This document shows positions 46,410 through 56,952 of a DNA stretch of 64,000 nt, piece by piece (position 1 is the stretch's first letter; every line of letters starts with the position of its first letter). The stretch lies in NCBI GenBank assembly GCA_028280515.1, contig JANQLP010000093.1:28703-92702 (forward strand). Direction: 5' to 3'. The DNA is from Hyphomicrobiales bacterium (GTDB lineage: Bacteria; Pseudomonadota; Alphaproteobacteria; Rhizobiales; Methyloligellaceae). The notes beneath the pieces are model-generated. The model ran no database searches. It saw only the letters and a list, made by a program, of their open reading frames with translations, and had not been told where the DNA came from. The translations under genes were made by a program, and so were the position numbers.

Positions 46410-47249
46410 ATGGCTACCCGTATCGACAAGCGCTTCGCCGCGCTCAAAAAGGAAGGGCGGACTGCGTTCGTGACCTTCACGACGGCGGGCGATCCCGATT
46501 ACGAAACGTCGCTGGAGCTTCTCAAACGGCTGCCCGGTGCCGGTGCCGATGTTGTCGAGCTCGGCATGCCCTTCTCCGACCCTATGGCTGACGGCCCGGC
46601 GGTCCAGGCCTCGTCGCAGCGTGCGCTCAAAGCCGGTCAGACCATGAAGAAAACGCTTCAGATGGTCCGCGAGTTCCGCAAGCAGGACAACGACACACCC
46701 ATCGTTCTGATGGGGTATTACAATCCGATCTACGTCTACCCGGTCGACGCCTTCATCGCCGACTGCGTCGAAGCGGGCGTGGACGGTTTGATCGTCGTCG
46801 ACGTGCCGCCCGAGGCCGACGATGAGCTGTGTTTGCCGGCGCTCAAGGCGGGCCTGAACTTCATCCGCCTCGCCACGCCGACCACGGATGCGAAACGCCT
46901 TCCGGTGGTGCTGACGAACACGTCGGGCTTCGTCTACTACGTCTCCATCGCCGGCATCACCGGCACGAAGGCGCCCGATCCCGGCGAAGTGCACGCCCAT
47001 GTCGCAAGCATTAAGAAGAAAACCGAGCTGCCGGTGGCGGTCGGTTTCGGCGTCAAGACGCCCGATCAGGCGCGCGCGATTGCGCAAGGCGCCGACGGTG
47101 TGGTGGTGGGGTCGGCGCTTGTCGAGGCGCTCAGGTCGACCCTGGACAAGGACGGCAGGCCCGGTTCCGAAACTGTGGAGAAAGTCGTCGACGTCGTCCG
47201 CCATATTGCAGGCGGACTGGCCACGCGCGAAACTGCCGCCGTGAAATAG
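46410..47249 (+). CDS. trpA: tryptophan synthase alpha chain
   Basis: A 279-residue TIM-barrel enzyme cleaving indole-3-glycerol phosphate. Catalytic Glu and Asp lie in [16 protein letters not shown], and there are [12 protein letters not shown] and the phosphate loop [12 protein letters not shown]. Forms the alpha2beta2 tunnel complex with TrpB. The start (MATRIDKRF) follows the trpB stop closely. accD follows after 55 bp. Confidence 0.96.
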   Translation: MATRIDKRFAALKKEGRTAFVTFTTAGDPDYETSLELLKRLPGAGADVVELGMPFSDPMADGPAVQASSQRALKAGQTMKKTLQMVREFRKQDNDTPIVLMGYYNPIYVYPVDAFIADCVEAGVDGLIVVDVPPEADDELCLPALKAGLNFIRLATPTTDAKRLPVVLTNTSGFVYYVSIAGITGTKAPDPGEVHAHVASIKKKTELPVAVGFGVKTPDQARAIAQGADGVVVGSALVEALRSTLDKDGRPGSETVEKVVDVVRHIAGGLATRETAAVK

Positions 47250-47304
47250 CGCCAAAGCGACCCTATATTCACACAGACGAACCAGCCAACTGAGGAAAAG
47301 ACCC

Positions 47305-48327
47305 GTGAACTGGATTAACAACGTCGTCCGCCCGAAGATTCAGCGCATCCTGTCCAAGCGGGAGGTGCCGGACAATGTGTGGCTCAAATGCCCCGAGAGC
47401 GGGCAGATGATCCACTACAAGGATCTGGAAGCAAACCAGTTCGTCGTCCCGGGCAGCGACTATCACATGCGGATGTCCGGCGAGGTTCGCCTCCGCTGGC
47501 TGTTCGACACCGACGAGTACGAGAAGATCGCCACCCCGGAAGTGACGCCCGATCCGCTGAAGTTCCGCGACGAGCGCCGCTACACCGACCGCCTCAAGGA
47601 CGCGCGCTCCAAGACGGGTCTGGATGACGCGGTCGTCGTCGGCGCCGGCGCGCTCGACGGATTGCAGGTCGTTGCCGCGGTCCAGGATTTCTCGTTCCTC
47701 GGCGGATCGCTGGGGCGTGCCGCGGGCGAAGCCGTCATCACCGGGCTGCGGGAGGCGATTTCCCGACAGACGCCGTTCATCATGTTTGCCGCATCCGGCG
47801 GCGCACGCATGCAGGAGGGAATCCTGTCGCTGATGCAAATGCCGCGGACCACCGTGGCCGTTCAGCAGCTCAAGGAAGCCGGCCTGCCCTACATCGTGGT
47901 GTTGACCCATCCGACCACAGGTGGCGTCACGGCGTCTTACGCGATGCTGGGCGACATTCACATTGCCGAACCCGGTGCGTTGATCGGGTTCGCCGGACCG
48001 CGCGTCATCGAACAGACGATCCGGGAAAAACTCCCTGAAGGATTCCAGAGGTCCGAGTACCTTCTCGACCACGGTATGGTCGACATGGTCACGCACCGTC
48101 ACAAGCTTCGCGAATCCCTGAGCCGCATCTGTAACCTTCTGATGGATGCGCGCCGCGACGAGCTGAGCACCGCCCTTGTGCCGGCAGATCAGGAGATCGC
48201 GCCGGTCGAACTTTCCGATCCGTCCGGTCAGGATGCGGTCGAAGACGCGGACTTTGATGACATCGCCTCCAATGACGACGTCGACAAGACCGGGCAAGAG
48301 GACGATACCCGCCCGTCTGCCGACTGA
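47305..48327 (+). CDS. accD: acetyl-CoA carboxylase carboxyltransferase subunit beta
   Basis: A 340-residue carboxyltransferase subunit that, with AccA, makes malonyl-CoA for fatty acid synthesis. The crotonase-like core has [11 protein letters not shown] and [17 protein letters not shown]. The N-terminal zinc-ribbon is degenerate: of the four E. coli zinc cysteines only the first is kept (KCPES, then [10 protein letters not shown]), so it should not bind zinc. The C-terminal tail from about 295 is acidic. GTG start with TGAGGAAAAG upstream. Confidence 0.95.
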   Translation: MNWINNVVRPKIQRILSKREVPDNVWLKCPESGQMIHYKDLEANQFVVPGSDYHMRMSGEVRLRWLFDTDEYEKIATPEVTPDPLKFRDERRYTDRLKDARSKTGLDDAVVVGAGALDGLQVVAAVQDFSFLGGSLGRAAGEAVITGLREAISRQTPFIMFAASGGARMQEGILSLMQMPRTTVAVQQLKEAGLPYIVVLTHPTTGGVTASYAMLGDIHIAEPGALIGFAGPRVIEQTIREKLPEGFQRSEYLLDHGMVDMVTHRHKLRESLSRICNLLMDARRDELSTALVPADQEIAPVELSDPSGQDAVEDADFDDIASNDDVDKTGQEDDTRPSAD

Positions 48328-48360
48328 TCCGTGCAGGCACGCTGAGGCCGCTTAAACCCT

Positions 48361-49737
48361 ATGACATCCTTGACACCTTCAGCCGGGCGCAGCGCGCACC
48401 CGTCCGTCACGCCCGCGGAATCCAGCGCCGCGATCCTTAAGCGCATGGAATCTCTGCACCCGGAAGTGATCGACCTTACGCTCGACCGGGTGTTGCGCCT
48501 TCTCGATGATCTCGACAATCCGCAGGACCGGTTGCCGCGTGTGATCCATGTGGCGGGCACCAACGGCAAGGGATCGGTCATCGCCTATCTCAAGGCCATT
48601 CTGGAGGCCGCGGGAAAGCGGGTGCACGTTTTCACCTCGCCCCATCTCGTCCGGTTCCATGAACGCATCACCCTTGCCGGACCGCATGGGGCCGATCACA
48701 TCTCCGAGGAAGATCTTTGCCGGTACCTGCAGATCACGGAGCAGGCGAACGCCGGAAAATCGATCACATTCTTTGAGATCACGACGGCGGCCGCGTTCCT
48801 TGCGTTTGCCGACGTTCCCGCCGACTACGTCCTGCTCGAAACCGGTCTCGGCGGACGTCTTGACGCGACCAACGTCGTCACCCGCCCGACGCTGACCATC
48901 ATCACCCCCGTGTCCCGCGATCACGAGCGCTTTCTCGGGTCTACCCATGCGCAGATCGCGGGCGAGAAGGCGGGTATTCTGAAGCAGGGCGTGCCCTGCA
49001 TCGTCGCCCGGCAGACTCAGGATGCGTACCAGTCGATCGCCGACCGGGCGCAACAACTCGGCGTGCCGATCATCGATCAGGGGCAGGCCTGGGACGCGTT
49101 CGAGCAGCAGAGCCGTCTGGTTTTCCAGACGGACAGCAGCCTGCTCGATCTGCCGCTGCCGCGCCTTGTCGGCCGCCATCAAATCGACAATGCCGGTGTC
49201 GCGCTGGCGGCAGCGGGTGCCCTCGATGATCCCGATATTGATGAGGCGGCACTGGCGCGCGGCCTCAAGACGGTACGCTGGCCCGCCCGGCTGCAGCAGC
49301 TGACGCATCCCGCGCTCCTGCGGCATCTTCTTCCGGGCTCGGAAATCTGGCTCGACGGCGGCCATAACGAATCCGCCGCCGAAGCCCTCGCCCGCGCCAT
49401 GGCGGAGATGGAAGAGCGGGTGCCGCGCCCCCTGCATCTGATTTGCGGCATGATGACCGGCAAGGACGCGTCGAGATTCTTCGAACACTTCGCCGGGCTG
49501 GCGAAATGGACGGCGACCATAGCCGTTCCCGGCAAGGACAAGGCGTTCGGCGCCGGCGAACTTGCGGACATCGCCGCATCCGTCGGGCTCAATGCGCACC
49601 CGGAAAAGGATGTCCTGTCAGCCCTTCAGGCGAGCCGGGGCGCATCGGAGGAACCGGCGCGGGTTCTCATATGCGGATCGCTTTACCTCGCCGGCGAGAT
49701 ACTGGGGGCGCTGCAAAACGAAAGCCCCGGCGCCTAG
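48361..49737 (+). CDS. folC: bifunctional dihydrofolate / folylpolyglutamate synthase
   Basis: A 458-residue Mur-ligase-like enzyme. The P-loop VAGTNGKGS is at about 64-72, with FTSPHLVRFHERI, the DHF-related LETGLGGRLDATNVV and the C-terminal WLDGGHNESAAEALARAM. It adds glutamate to dihydropteroate and to folates. In the accD-folC-trxA order; the palindrome at 49766-49852 lies between folC and trxA. Confidence 0.95.
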   Translation: MTSLTPSAGRSAHPSVTPAESSAAILKRMESLHPEVIDLTLDRVLRLLDDLDNPQDRLPRVIHVAGTNGKGSVIAYLKAILEAAGKRVHVFTSPHLVRFHERITLAGPHGADHISEEDLCRYLQITEQANAGKSITFFEITTAAAFLAFADVPADYVLLETGLGGRLDATNVVTRPTLTIITPVSRDHERFLGSTHAQIAGEKAGILKQGVPCIVARQTQDAYQSIADRAQQLGVPIIDQGQAWDAFEQQSRLVFQTDSSLLDLPLPRLVGRHQIDNAGVALAAAGALDDPDIDEAALARGLKTVRWPARLQQLTHPALLRHLLPGSEIWLDGGHNESAAEALARAMAEMEERVPRPLHLICGMMTGKDASRFFEHFAGLAKWTATIAVPGKDKAFGAGELADIAASVGLNAHPEKDVLSALQASRGASEEPARVLICGSLYLAGEILGALQNESPGA

Positions 49738-49765
49738 AGTTTTTTGGGTTTCTCTGGATCGTTTG

Positions 49766-49852
49766 TATTAAGGGGACAGTTTACTTAATTTCGGGTCCAC
49801 TGATGGACTCGTTCATGACATAGGCCAAATTAAGTAAACTGTCCCCTTAATA
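49766..49852. repeat. 26-bp perfect inverted repeat, mobile-palindrome type
   Basis: Positions 49766-49791 and 49827-49852 are perfect 26-bp reverse complements with a 35-bp spacer; each arm contains AAGGGGACAGTTTACTTAAT. It lies between the convergent folC and trxA genes. It is AT-richer than the surroundings. Similar GGGGACAGTTTACTT palindromes are scattered in many proteobacterial genomes and may be moved by a transposase in trans; that part is inference. It could also act as a bidirectional terminator. Confidence 0.8.
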
Positions 49853-49878
49853 GAGGAATGCGGACACTCTATCGAAAA

Positions 49879-50202
49879 TCAGGAAATGGAGCTGTTGATC
49901 CAGTCCACGAGCTTGCCTTTTGGCTGAGCGCCCATCTGGGTTGACGCGACTTCGCCGTCCTTGAACAGCATCAGCGTCGGAATCGCGCGGATACCGTACT
50001 TGCCGGGCGTGCTCGGATTCTCGTCGATGTTGATCTTGGCGATCTTGACCTTGCCGTCCATTTCGGCCGCAATCTCTTCGAGCGCAGGCGAAATCTGCTT
50101 GCAGGGACCGCACCATTCGGCCCAGAAGTCCACCACGACCGGCGTCGCGGACTTGAGGACCTCATCCTCGAAGGTATCGTCAGAAACCTCGGAACTTGCC
50201 AT
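49879..50202 (-). CDS. trxA: thioredoxin
   Basis: A 107-residue thioredoxin with the active site WCGPC (Cys31, Cys34), cis-proline in AIPTLMLF and normal length. It begins [17 protein letters not shown]; the start at 50202 has AGGAGAAG upstream. General disulfide reductase. It is downstream of addA in the same direction with a 96-bp gap. Confidence 0.97.
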   Translation of the reverse strand: MASSEVSDDTFEDEVLKSATPVVVDFWAEWCGPCKQISPALEEIAAEMDGKVKIAKINIDENPSTPGKYGIRAIPTLMLFKDGEVASTQMGAQPKGKLVDWINSSIS

Positions 50203-50298
50203 GGGGTTCTTCTCCTGTGTTCCGGGCCACGGAATCAACCGGAACCCATCAAAGTCGCACGGAACGTATGTGTCCGCCCCGGCCCAGTCAAGGCCCGC

Positions 50299-53200
50299 CT
50301 AGCCCATGTCGAGGCCGGCGGCGGCGACGTCGAGCACGTCGTCCGGTATCTCCATAAGCCGGGGTGCAGCGGTCCACAAAAGGGCTGCGCGTACGGTCCT
50401 TTCCGGATAAATCGCGCGAAGTGCGGCCCTGTAGGCCGCAAGCTGACGCCTGTAGAGCGGAACAACCTTGTCCGGCGTATCGGGTGGCGGACGGTTGGTC
50501 TTGTAGTCGACAATCAAAATATCGTCATCTCTGACGACCAGCCGGTCAATCTGCCCGACGAGCTGAAACGCCTGCGCGTCCGTCCCGCCAAGGCGGGCAA
50601 CGATTGGCACCTCCGCAAGGCTCTCGGGCCCGAACACGGCTGCGAACGCCTCATCCGACAGGATGGCAAGCGTCTCCGACACGATTTCGGCCTGCTCCGC
50701 CTCGTCGATATCGCCCGCGCGTCGTTTCATGTACGCAACGGCCCTTTCCTCGCGATGCGCAGGCGAAATGCCCGGGAGATGTTCCAGCAACGCGTGGATG
50801 ATGTTGCCCCGTTGAAACCGCGCGTCGCCCAACCTTGCAAGCGGCGGGTCGACATCCTGCTCGGCATCCAGCGGTGCCTTGCCGTCACCGTCCGGCACTG
50901 TCGGAAGGGCGGACGGCGTCAGCGCCAGCAGGGGAGAATCCTCCCTGCGCGCATCCTCGCGCACCCAGCCTGGAAGCGCCTCGGGTTCCTCAGGCGGTGG
51001 CTCCGTGCGCTCCGACCGATCCTCTTGCACTTCTGCCGCAACTTCATACCGGAGGACCGGCTCGCCCAGGGCGCCCATGGTTTCCCTGGCCAGCCCCTTG
51101 AGGCCATCATTGACAAGAGCGTACCAGGACTCAGGCGGCGGTTCGTCGCCTTGCAGCCAGCCGCAGACGTACAGCCGGTCACGCGCACGCGTCATGGCGA
51201 CATAGAGCAACCGGTTGTGCTCTTCCCGCTCGATTTGCGCCAAATGGGCCTTTGCCTCGTCGATGGCCTCGAGCGGCATTGTGCCGGACGGCACCCAGAC
51301 AAGATGATGCGGCGCACCGGGTGGGGCGGCGGCACGTGGCAGGGGAAGGAGCCTCGGCCGGCTGCCGCCGCGTCCGGTCGGCGGCTTGCAGGTGTCGGGC
51401 AGGATGACGATGTTCGATTCCAGGCCTTTCGCGCCGTGCACGGTCATGATTCGAACCTCGTCGCGCTCCTGCTCCATGTCGCGCTTCACTTCCATGTCCG
51501 AACCGCGCATCCATTGCAGAAAACCCTGCAAGGACGGCGGCGCGAGCTTTTCATACTCGAGCGCCAGGTTCAGGAACTCGTCGATGGCATCACCCGCCTC
51601 CGGCCCGAGCCGGGCAATCAGCGCCAATCTCAACCGCATCCGGTCTTCTTCCAGAATGCGCGCGAAGAACTCGTAGGGTGGTTCCATGTCCGCGTTGTTG
51701 AGCCATTTCGTCAGGTCCGCGACCGCGTCCGCGTACCGGCCGACCTCCCCTGCCTTGTCCCGGAGAGCACCCCACAGCGAACCTTTCCGGCAATAGCCGA
51801 TCGCAAACAGATCATCATCATCGAGGCCGATGAGCGGGCTCTTGAGCAGCGTCGCAAGGGTCAGATCGTCATCGGGCATGAGCGCGAAATCGGCGGCAGC
51901 CATCAGGTCCATGACCGCGAGCTGTTCCGTCAGCTTCATGCGGTCCGCACCGGCAACCGGAATGCCGCGGGACTTGAGCGCGCGGATGAGCTTGGCCACG
52001 AACGCGTCGCGCGAGCGAACGAGGACGAGAATATCGCCGGGGCGGACGGCACGACCTTCCGAGGGCAGATATTCGCCGCGGTCGAGCCACGCGCGGATGG
52101 TTCGCGCGATCCGGCCGGCCAGCTTGTCCCGGGTCTGGCGGACCGCCGGCGGCTCGTTGTGCGGTTGCATCGGGTGGGCGGGCGTGTGGTCCTCAGGAAC
52201 CTCGAGCGCCCACATCTCGACCAGTCCGGGCTGCCTTTCACGGATCGCCTTGTGCGCCACAGGCGCGCCGGCCCAGCTCATGCCGCTGCGTGCCTTCTCA
52301 CGCGCGAAAACCTCGTCGACCGTGCCGAGCACGGGCTCCGTTGAACGGAACGAGACGGTCAGCGGCACCGGGCGCAGTTCCCTCTCTGCGGCATCTGCGG
52401 CGCGTTCGAAGTCGCGGCCGTGGGTGGCAAAGGACTCAGGGTCGGCGCCCTGGAACGAATAGATCGACTGCTTCTCGTCGCCCACGGCAAAGAGCGTGCG
52501 CGTCGTCTCCCGAGCACCTTCGCCGGAAAAGAACTCCTGCGCCAGGGCATCGATGACCCGCCATTGCAGCGGGCTCGTGTCCTGGGCCTCATCGACCAGA
52601 ATGTGGTCGATCCCGTAATCCAGCTTGTACAGGACCCACGCAGCGGCACGCGCCGATTCAAGCAGATACACGGTGCGGGCGATCAGGTCGTCATAGTCGA
52701 GGACCGCCCGTGCGGCCTTGAGGCGCTCGTATTGGTCGAAGACCGCATCGCAGAGCGTCAGCAGCGCGCCGGTGGATGTGGCGACCGTCAACGCCGCCTG
52801 CTCCCGGTTGAGCGCAACGATCCTCTCCTGCGCCTTGGCAAGCCCTCGCGCATGGTCCGGAAATGCTTCCGCGACCGGCTTCGTCAACAGGGTCTTTCGT
52901 GGCGTATCTTGCCGGGTCAGGAAGGCCGCGCGCAGGGCGTCTGCACGCAAGGCAGGCGAAACCCCGTCTTTTGCACGGGCGAGTTCATCGAGCAGTCTTT
53001 TTTCCGTTGCCTTGTCCGTCGGCAGGTCGGCGAGCATCGCGTCGATCTCGGCGTTGCTCAGAACGCACGCCGCCTCCGCCATGAGGTCCGTTTCGGACCG
53101 AGCGGGGTCGACACCCAGCAGTCTGGCAATGCCGCGGTGCTCGTCCTCCGCCCACAAGCCCTCGCCGCCGCCGAGGCGCATCATCTGCAGAAAGTCCTCA

Positions 53201-53835
53201 CGATGACCGAGCGCCACGCCGATGATATCCCGGAAGCGTTCCTCACCGGTCAAAGCGACGATTTGAAGAAGTGCGCGGCCAAGCTCGCTCTCCCGATCAC
53301 GCACGGCGCGGCTCATGACCGCATCAATCGCCGCGTCGCGCAACGCGCGCTGCTCCTGATCAGCGATCACGTCGAAGTCCGCCTGAACACCGGCCTCCAG
53401 AGGAAAGCGATGGAGCAGGCGTTCACAAAAGGCGTGGATGGTCTGGATCTTGAGCCCGCCCTTCGTGTCCAGCGCCGTCGCGAAAAGCTGGCGGGCACGG
53501 ACCATATCGCGCGGCATCGCCGGTATGCCGCGCAGATCCTTCAGCGCGCCGGCAAGCTGCACCTCGGGCATGACGGACCAGTTGCTGAGGATTGCGAACA
53601 GGCGGTTTTCCATCTCCGCCGCGGCGGCCTTTGTGTAGGTGAGGCAGAGGATCGCCTCGGGCCGCGTATAGGCGTCCCGCGCGGGATCGAAGTGCAGGAG
53701 AAGACGCAGGACGCGGTTCACCAGGACGGTGGTCTTGCCCGTCCCCGCATTCGCCGAAACCCAGGCGGAGATTTCGGGGTTTGAGGCAATCCCCTGATTG
53801 CGGTCGGTCTCCTGTTTGAACTGAATGACGGACAT
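50299..53835 (-). CDS. addA: double-strand break repair helicase-nuclease AddA
   Basis: A 1178-residue UvrD-type helicase with nuclease. Walker A is SANAGTGKTT near 28-36, the helicase Walker B DEAQDTSPLQW near 405, and motif LFAVGDEKQSIYSFQGA follows; helicase motifs V and VI are present (VHGAKGLE and YVAMTRARD). The C-terminal RecB-like nuclease has GQIDRL and VDYKTNR near 1110-1135. Partner of AddB; together they replace RecBCD in resecting broken ends. It starts 6 bp after addB. Confidence 0.95.
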   Translation of the reverse strand: MSVIQFKQETDRNQGIASNPEISAWVSANAGTGKTTVLVNRVLRLLLHFDPARDAYTRPEAILCLTYTKAAAAEMENRLFAILSNWSVMPEVQLAGALKDLRGIPAMPRDMVRARQLFATALDTKGGLKIQTIHAFCERLLHRFPLEAGVQADFDVIADQEQRALRDAAIDAVMSRAVRDRESELGRALLQIVALTGEERFRDIIGVALGHREDFLQMMRLGGGEGLWAEDEHRGIARLLGVDPARSETDLMAEAACVLSNAEIDAMLADLPTDKATEKRLLDELARAKDGVSPALRADALRAAFLTRQDTPRKTLLTKPVAEAFPDHARGLAKAQERIVALNREQAALTVATSTGALLTLCDAVFDQYERLKAARAVLDYDDLIARTVYLLESARAAAWVLYKLDYGIDHILVDEAQDTSPLQWRVIDALAQEFFSGEGARETTRTLFAVGDEKQSIYSFQGADPESFATHGRDFERAADAAERELRPVPLTVSFRSTEPVLGTVDEVFAREKARSGMSWAGAPVAHKAIRERQPGLVEMWALEVPEDHTPAHPMQPHNEPPAVRQTRDKLAGRIARTIRAWLDRGEYLPSEGRAVRPGDILVLVRSRDAFVAKLIRALKSRGIPVAGADRMKLTEQLAVMDLMAAADFALMPDDDLTLATLLKSPLIGLDDDDLFAIGYCRKGSLWGALRDKAGEVGRYADAVADLTKWLNNADMEPPYEFFARILEEDRMRLRLALIARLGPEAGDAIDEFLNLALEYEKLAPPSLQGFLQWMRGSDMEVKRDMEQERDEVRIMTVHGAKGLESNIVILPDTCKPPTGRGGSRPRLLPLPRAAAPPGAPHHLVWVPSGTMPLEAIDEAKAHLAQIEREEHNRLLYVAMTRARDRLYVCGWLQGDEPPPESWYALVNDGLKGLARETMGALGEPVLRYEVAAEVQEDRSERTEPPPEEPEALPGWVREDARREDSPLLALTPSALPTVPDGDGKAPLDAEQDVDPPLARLGDARFQRGNIIHALLEHLPGISPAHREERAVAYMKRRAGDIDEAEQAEIVSETLAILSDEAFAAVFGPESLAEVPIVARLGGTDAQAFQLVGQIDRLVVRDDDILIVDYKTNRPPPDTPDKVVPLYRRQLAAYRAALRAIYPERTVRAALLWTAAPRLMEIPDDVLDVAAAGLDMG

Positions 53836-53841
53836 CTTAGG

Positions 53842-56800
53842 TCACCGCCCGCCGCCGGACGACTGCCACTCCGGCACGCGCGCCAGATGGGCGTAATCGT
53901 CAAAGCGATATGAGAAGCCGGGCCTCCGCATTGCGGTGTAAGGCTGAGAGTCGCTGGCAAAAGCGGACGCGAGCTCCCTGAGTTTTTCGATCGCGTCCTC
54001 CCCGAGCATTTCAGGTGCGATCCTGTTGCTGGCATTGCGCTCCTCGCCCCCCTCGCCGTAGCCGCGCGCCCGGATATAGGCGAGGCGCGAAACGGGCGCC
54101 GCGGCGATGCCTTCGAAACCGCCGGCTGTCGCGATCGCGGCTTCAAGTGCCAGTTGGGGTGCATAGGACTTGTCCACCTGGGTAAGCGACGGCGGCGCTC
54201 CCGTCTTGTAGTCATAGATCGCGAGGTTTCCGCCCTCCGTTATGTCGATCCGGTCGGCGCGCGCGGACAAGGTGAATGGCACCGGGCTGTCCAGTGTGAG
54301 CGTGCCTTTCACTTCGGCATGAACCGCGTTCACGCCTTCGCGCCGGGCGGGCTCCGAGGCGGCGAACCACGCCGCGAAGTTCTCCATCTGCCCGCGCCAG
54401 AACGCCTCGACCCGGGCCTGATCGCCGAACTCCGAAAACAGTTCGTGCGCGATTCCGACGAGTTCCGCCGCGATATCGGGCGGCAACTGCTTGGGATGCC
54501 TTTGCGCAAAGACCATAAGCGCGTCATGGACCATACTGCCCCGCAACGCCGCGTCCGGCTCGCCCGCGAGTGCCTCCAGCGGATAGAGCTTGAGGATGTC
54601 GCGGGCAAAGATGGCGTAGGGATTGGCCATCCACGTCTCGATCCGGGTTACGGACAGTCTCGTCGGTCGGGCATCGGTCGGCGGGCACGGCGCGGGTGCG
54701 GTAATCTGCTTTGCGGGTTCGGCTGCATCTCGCGCACCGGCCCATCGGACCCAGGGATCGGCAGGCTCGATCGCGTCCTGCAAGTTTAGAGCCGCCAGAA
54801 CAGCGTCGAGCCGCAGCAGCCACCGTGAGGCGACGGTCGGTGCGCCCGCGACCTTCTCGGAACGGGTAAGGAACACATTTTCGACGCCCAGCAACTGCGC
54901 CACATCATGGGCCGACAGCCCAACCCGGCGCTCCGGCGCGGACAATCCGATCTCGGCGCGCATGGGTCGGTTCAGCCAGGGATCGCTCTCCACGGTCGCC
55001 GGCCATGTCCCCTCGTTCAGACCACCCAGAACAACCGTATCAGGGCACTGCAGCCGGGCTTCCAGCGGGCCCCAGATGAAGATGCGCGGATGCGCCGGTG
55101 CATGCGGGCGCACCGGCAATCCGGCAACGAGGGCGCGATAGAAGTCGGGATAGTCGCGTGGTGCAATCTTCAGACCGGCACTGTCGCCGGTCAGTACGGC
55201 CTCGAGCAGATCCGCGAGCGCCTCACCCGCTGCACCGCGCCACAAGGCCGCGTAGGAGCCGGTTTCGTCGCGGGCAAGGTTTTGTGCGACCTCGATGTGA
55301 CACCGCGTGAGCACTTCCAGGTCCACGTCCGCGCCACGGTGGCGGAAGTGCTCGTCCAACGGCGCGACAGCGCGTTCGAGATCATCCAGAAGGGCCGCCA
55401 CCGCCTTCCAGTCACCCGCACGGAGACGGGCAATGCTCGGATGAACATACTCGCCCTGCTCCGCGCGTGCGTGCAAGCGCGCGGCGGCGGTGCGATGGGC
55501 CTGGATGCCGCGCCCGGTTGCCGGTTGACGAAAGGCGGCGAGCTCCAGAAGCCTCGCGACGCGGCGCATGTCCGCCGCACGGCGCCCCAGACGCATGAGG
55601 GGGTGTTTGAGCAGCGCCAGCAAGGGCACGGGCGCGAAGCCGCTGCCGACCGCCTCAGTGACCGCGTCGGCGAAAGCACCGGGCGGCGTCTTGGCGAGAG
55701 GTGTGCCGGCCGAATCGTCGACCTTGAGCCCCCATCGTTCAAGCCGCGCCGACACCCGCCGGGCGAGCGTGCGGTCGGGCGTCACGAGTGCGGCCGTCCG
55801 GGCTTCGTCCTCCACGGCGCCCCGCAGGATCAGCGATATGACCTCGGCCTCGTCCTGCTCGGTCGGCGCATCGATGCGCGTTATGCCGGCAAGCGCCTGC
55901 GCCAACGGCTCAAGGTCGGCTTCTTGCGAAAAGCCGAGCCATCGGTCTGTCGTGCCGGCGGGGCGCATCACTTCCGACACAAGCGTTGCGCGCGTCCCTG
56001 ATCCGGCCCCCTCGCCCAGAACCGCTACCTCTTCCCGGGAGACGCCGAGACGCGCAAGAAACTGCTGCATGCCGAATTGCGGATGCTCGGGATGCGGGAC
56101 GGGTGCGGTGATGGCGCGCCAGCTCTCCTCATCCAGTGACAGATCGAGCCCGGGCAACACAACTGCCCCATCGGTGAGCCGCGCAACGGTTTCGAGCAAT
56201 TCGGCGGTCGCGGGAACGGTTGCCGTCGAACCCGCGGCGATCACCGGGCCGTCCGGCGGACCAGCCCTGAGACGCTCCGTTTCAGCGGCCATCAGCGCGT
56301 TGCGCCGCGCGTATGGCGACATAAGCTGATGCTCGTCGAGAAATTTCGGCCAGTGCTCGGTGACGATCTCCAGAAATGCCAATGTCCTCTGCCAGTGATC
56401 GGCGAACCGTTCGGGCACGAGTTCCGCGAGCGCGTCGAGGCTGACCTGTTCGGTATCCAGCGTATCCATGAGCACGGCCAACTGGGTCGCGAGGCTTGCC
56501 GCCTGGGCGGGCGTGGCGCGTCCGCCGTCCGCCGCGCTGTCCGAGAGACTGGCGATGCGCATGCTCCACGCGAGGACCAGCCGGGTCAGAATCAGCCGCC
56601 GCTGCAGGTTGCCGATTGCTGGAGGCAGATCGAGTGCCAGATCCGCGTCCTCACTGACCCCGGACGAGGATGACAGCGAGAGCACATCCTCATCCACATC
56701 GCCGAGAGCGCGAATGCGCGGAAGCAACAGCGCGGTGTCGCTGGAAACGCGAAGAAAGGATTCCCGCAGGGCGCGCACGGCACGCCGGGTCGGGAGCAGG

Positions 56801-56952
56801 ATAGTCCATCGCGCGAGATCGGCCTTGTCCGGCGCCGCACCTCCAGCGGCCGGCAGATCGCCGTTCAGGATTGCGGTTGCCAGCGTATCGAGAAACGGCG
56901 CATCCGGCGGGATCGTATAAAGACGCGGGTCTCGAACGTCATGCGTGCTCAC
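53842..56952 (-). CDS. addB: double-strand break repair protein AddB
   Basis: A roughly 1036-residue alphaproteobacterial AddB. The N-terminus (LYTIPPDAPFLDTLATAIL, then LLPTRRAVRAL) belongs to an inactivated helicase-like half lacking a Walker A loop. The C-terminal nuclease has ARADRID and YDYKTGAPPS (about 930-955). GTG start at 56952 chosen because GAGGAG precedes it by 10 bases and the residues match the family start; it overlaps the murU end by 14 bp. The open frame further upstream is not homologous. Confidence 0.92.
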   Translation of the reverse strand: MSTHDVRDPRLYTIPPDAPFLDTLATAILNGDLPAAGGAAPDKADLARWTILLPTRRAVRALRESFLRVSSDTALLLPRIRALGDVDEDVLSLSSSSGVSEDADLALDLPPAIGNLQRRLILTRLVLAWSMRIASLSDSAADGGRATPAQAASLATQLAVLMDTLDTEQVSLDALAELVPERFADHWQRTLAFLEIVTEHWPKFLDEHQLMSPYARRNALMAAETERLRAGPPDGPVIAAGSTATVPATAELLETVARLTDGAVVLPGLDLSLDEESWRAITAPVPHPEHPQFGMQQFLARLGVSREEVAVLGEGAGSGTRATLVSEVMRPAGTTDRWLGFSQEADLEPLAQALAGITRIDAPTEQDEAEVISLILRGAVEDEARTAALVTPDRTLARRVSARLERWGLKVDDSAGTPLAKTPPGAFADAVTEAVGSGFAPVPLLALLKHPLMRLGRRAADMRRVARLLELAAFRQPATGRGIQAHRTAAARLHARAEQGEYVHPSIARLRAGDWKAVAALLDDLERAVAPLDEHFRHRGADVDLEVLTRCHIEVAQNLARDETGSYAALWRGAAGEALADLLEAVLTGDSAGLKIAPRDYPDFYRALVAGLPVRPHAPAHPRIFIWGPLEARLQCPDTVVLGGLNEGTWPATVESDPWLNRPMRAEIGLSAPERRVGLSAHDVAQLLGVENVFLTRSEKVAGAPTVASRWLLRLDAVLAALNLQDAIEPADPWVRWAGARDAAEPAKQITAPAPCPPTDARPTRLSVTRIETWMANPYAIFARDILKLYPLEALAGEPDAALRGSMVHDALMVFAQRHPKQLPPDIAAELVGIAHELFSEFGDQARVEAFWRGQMENFAAWFAASEPARREGVNAVHAEVKGTLTLDSPVPFTLSARADRIDITEGGNLAIYDYKTGAPPSLTQVDKSYAPQLALEAAIATAGGFEGIAAAPVSRLAYIRARGYGEGGEERNASNRIAPEMLGEDAIEKLRELASAFASDSQPYTAMRRPGFSYRFDDYAHLARVPEWQSSGGGR

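Noticed and set aside
50755..52344. 529-codon plus-strand frame opposite addA
   Set aside because: No recognisable domain, Arg/Gln/His-rich composition; addA motifs on the minus strand are unambiguous.
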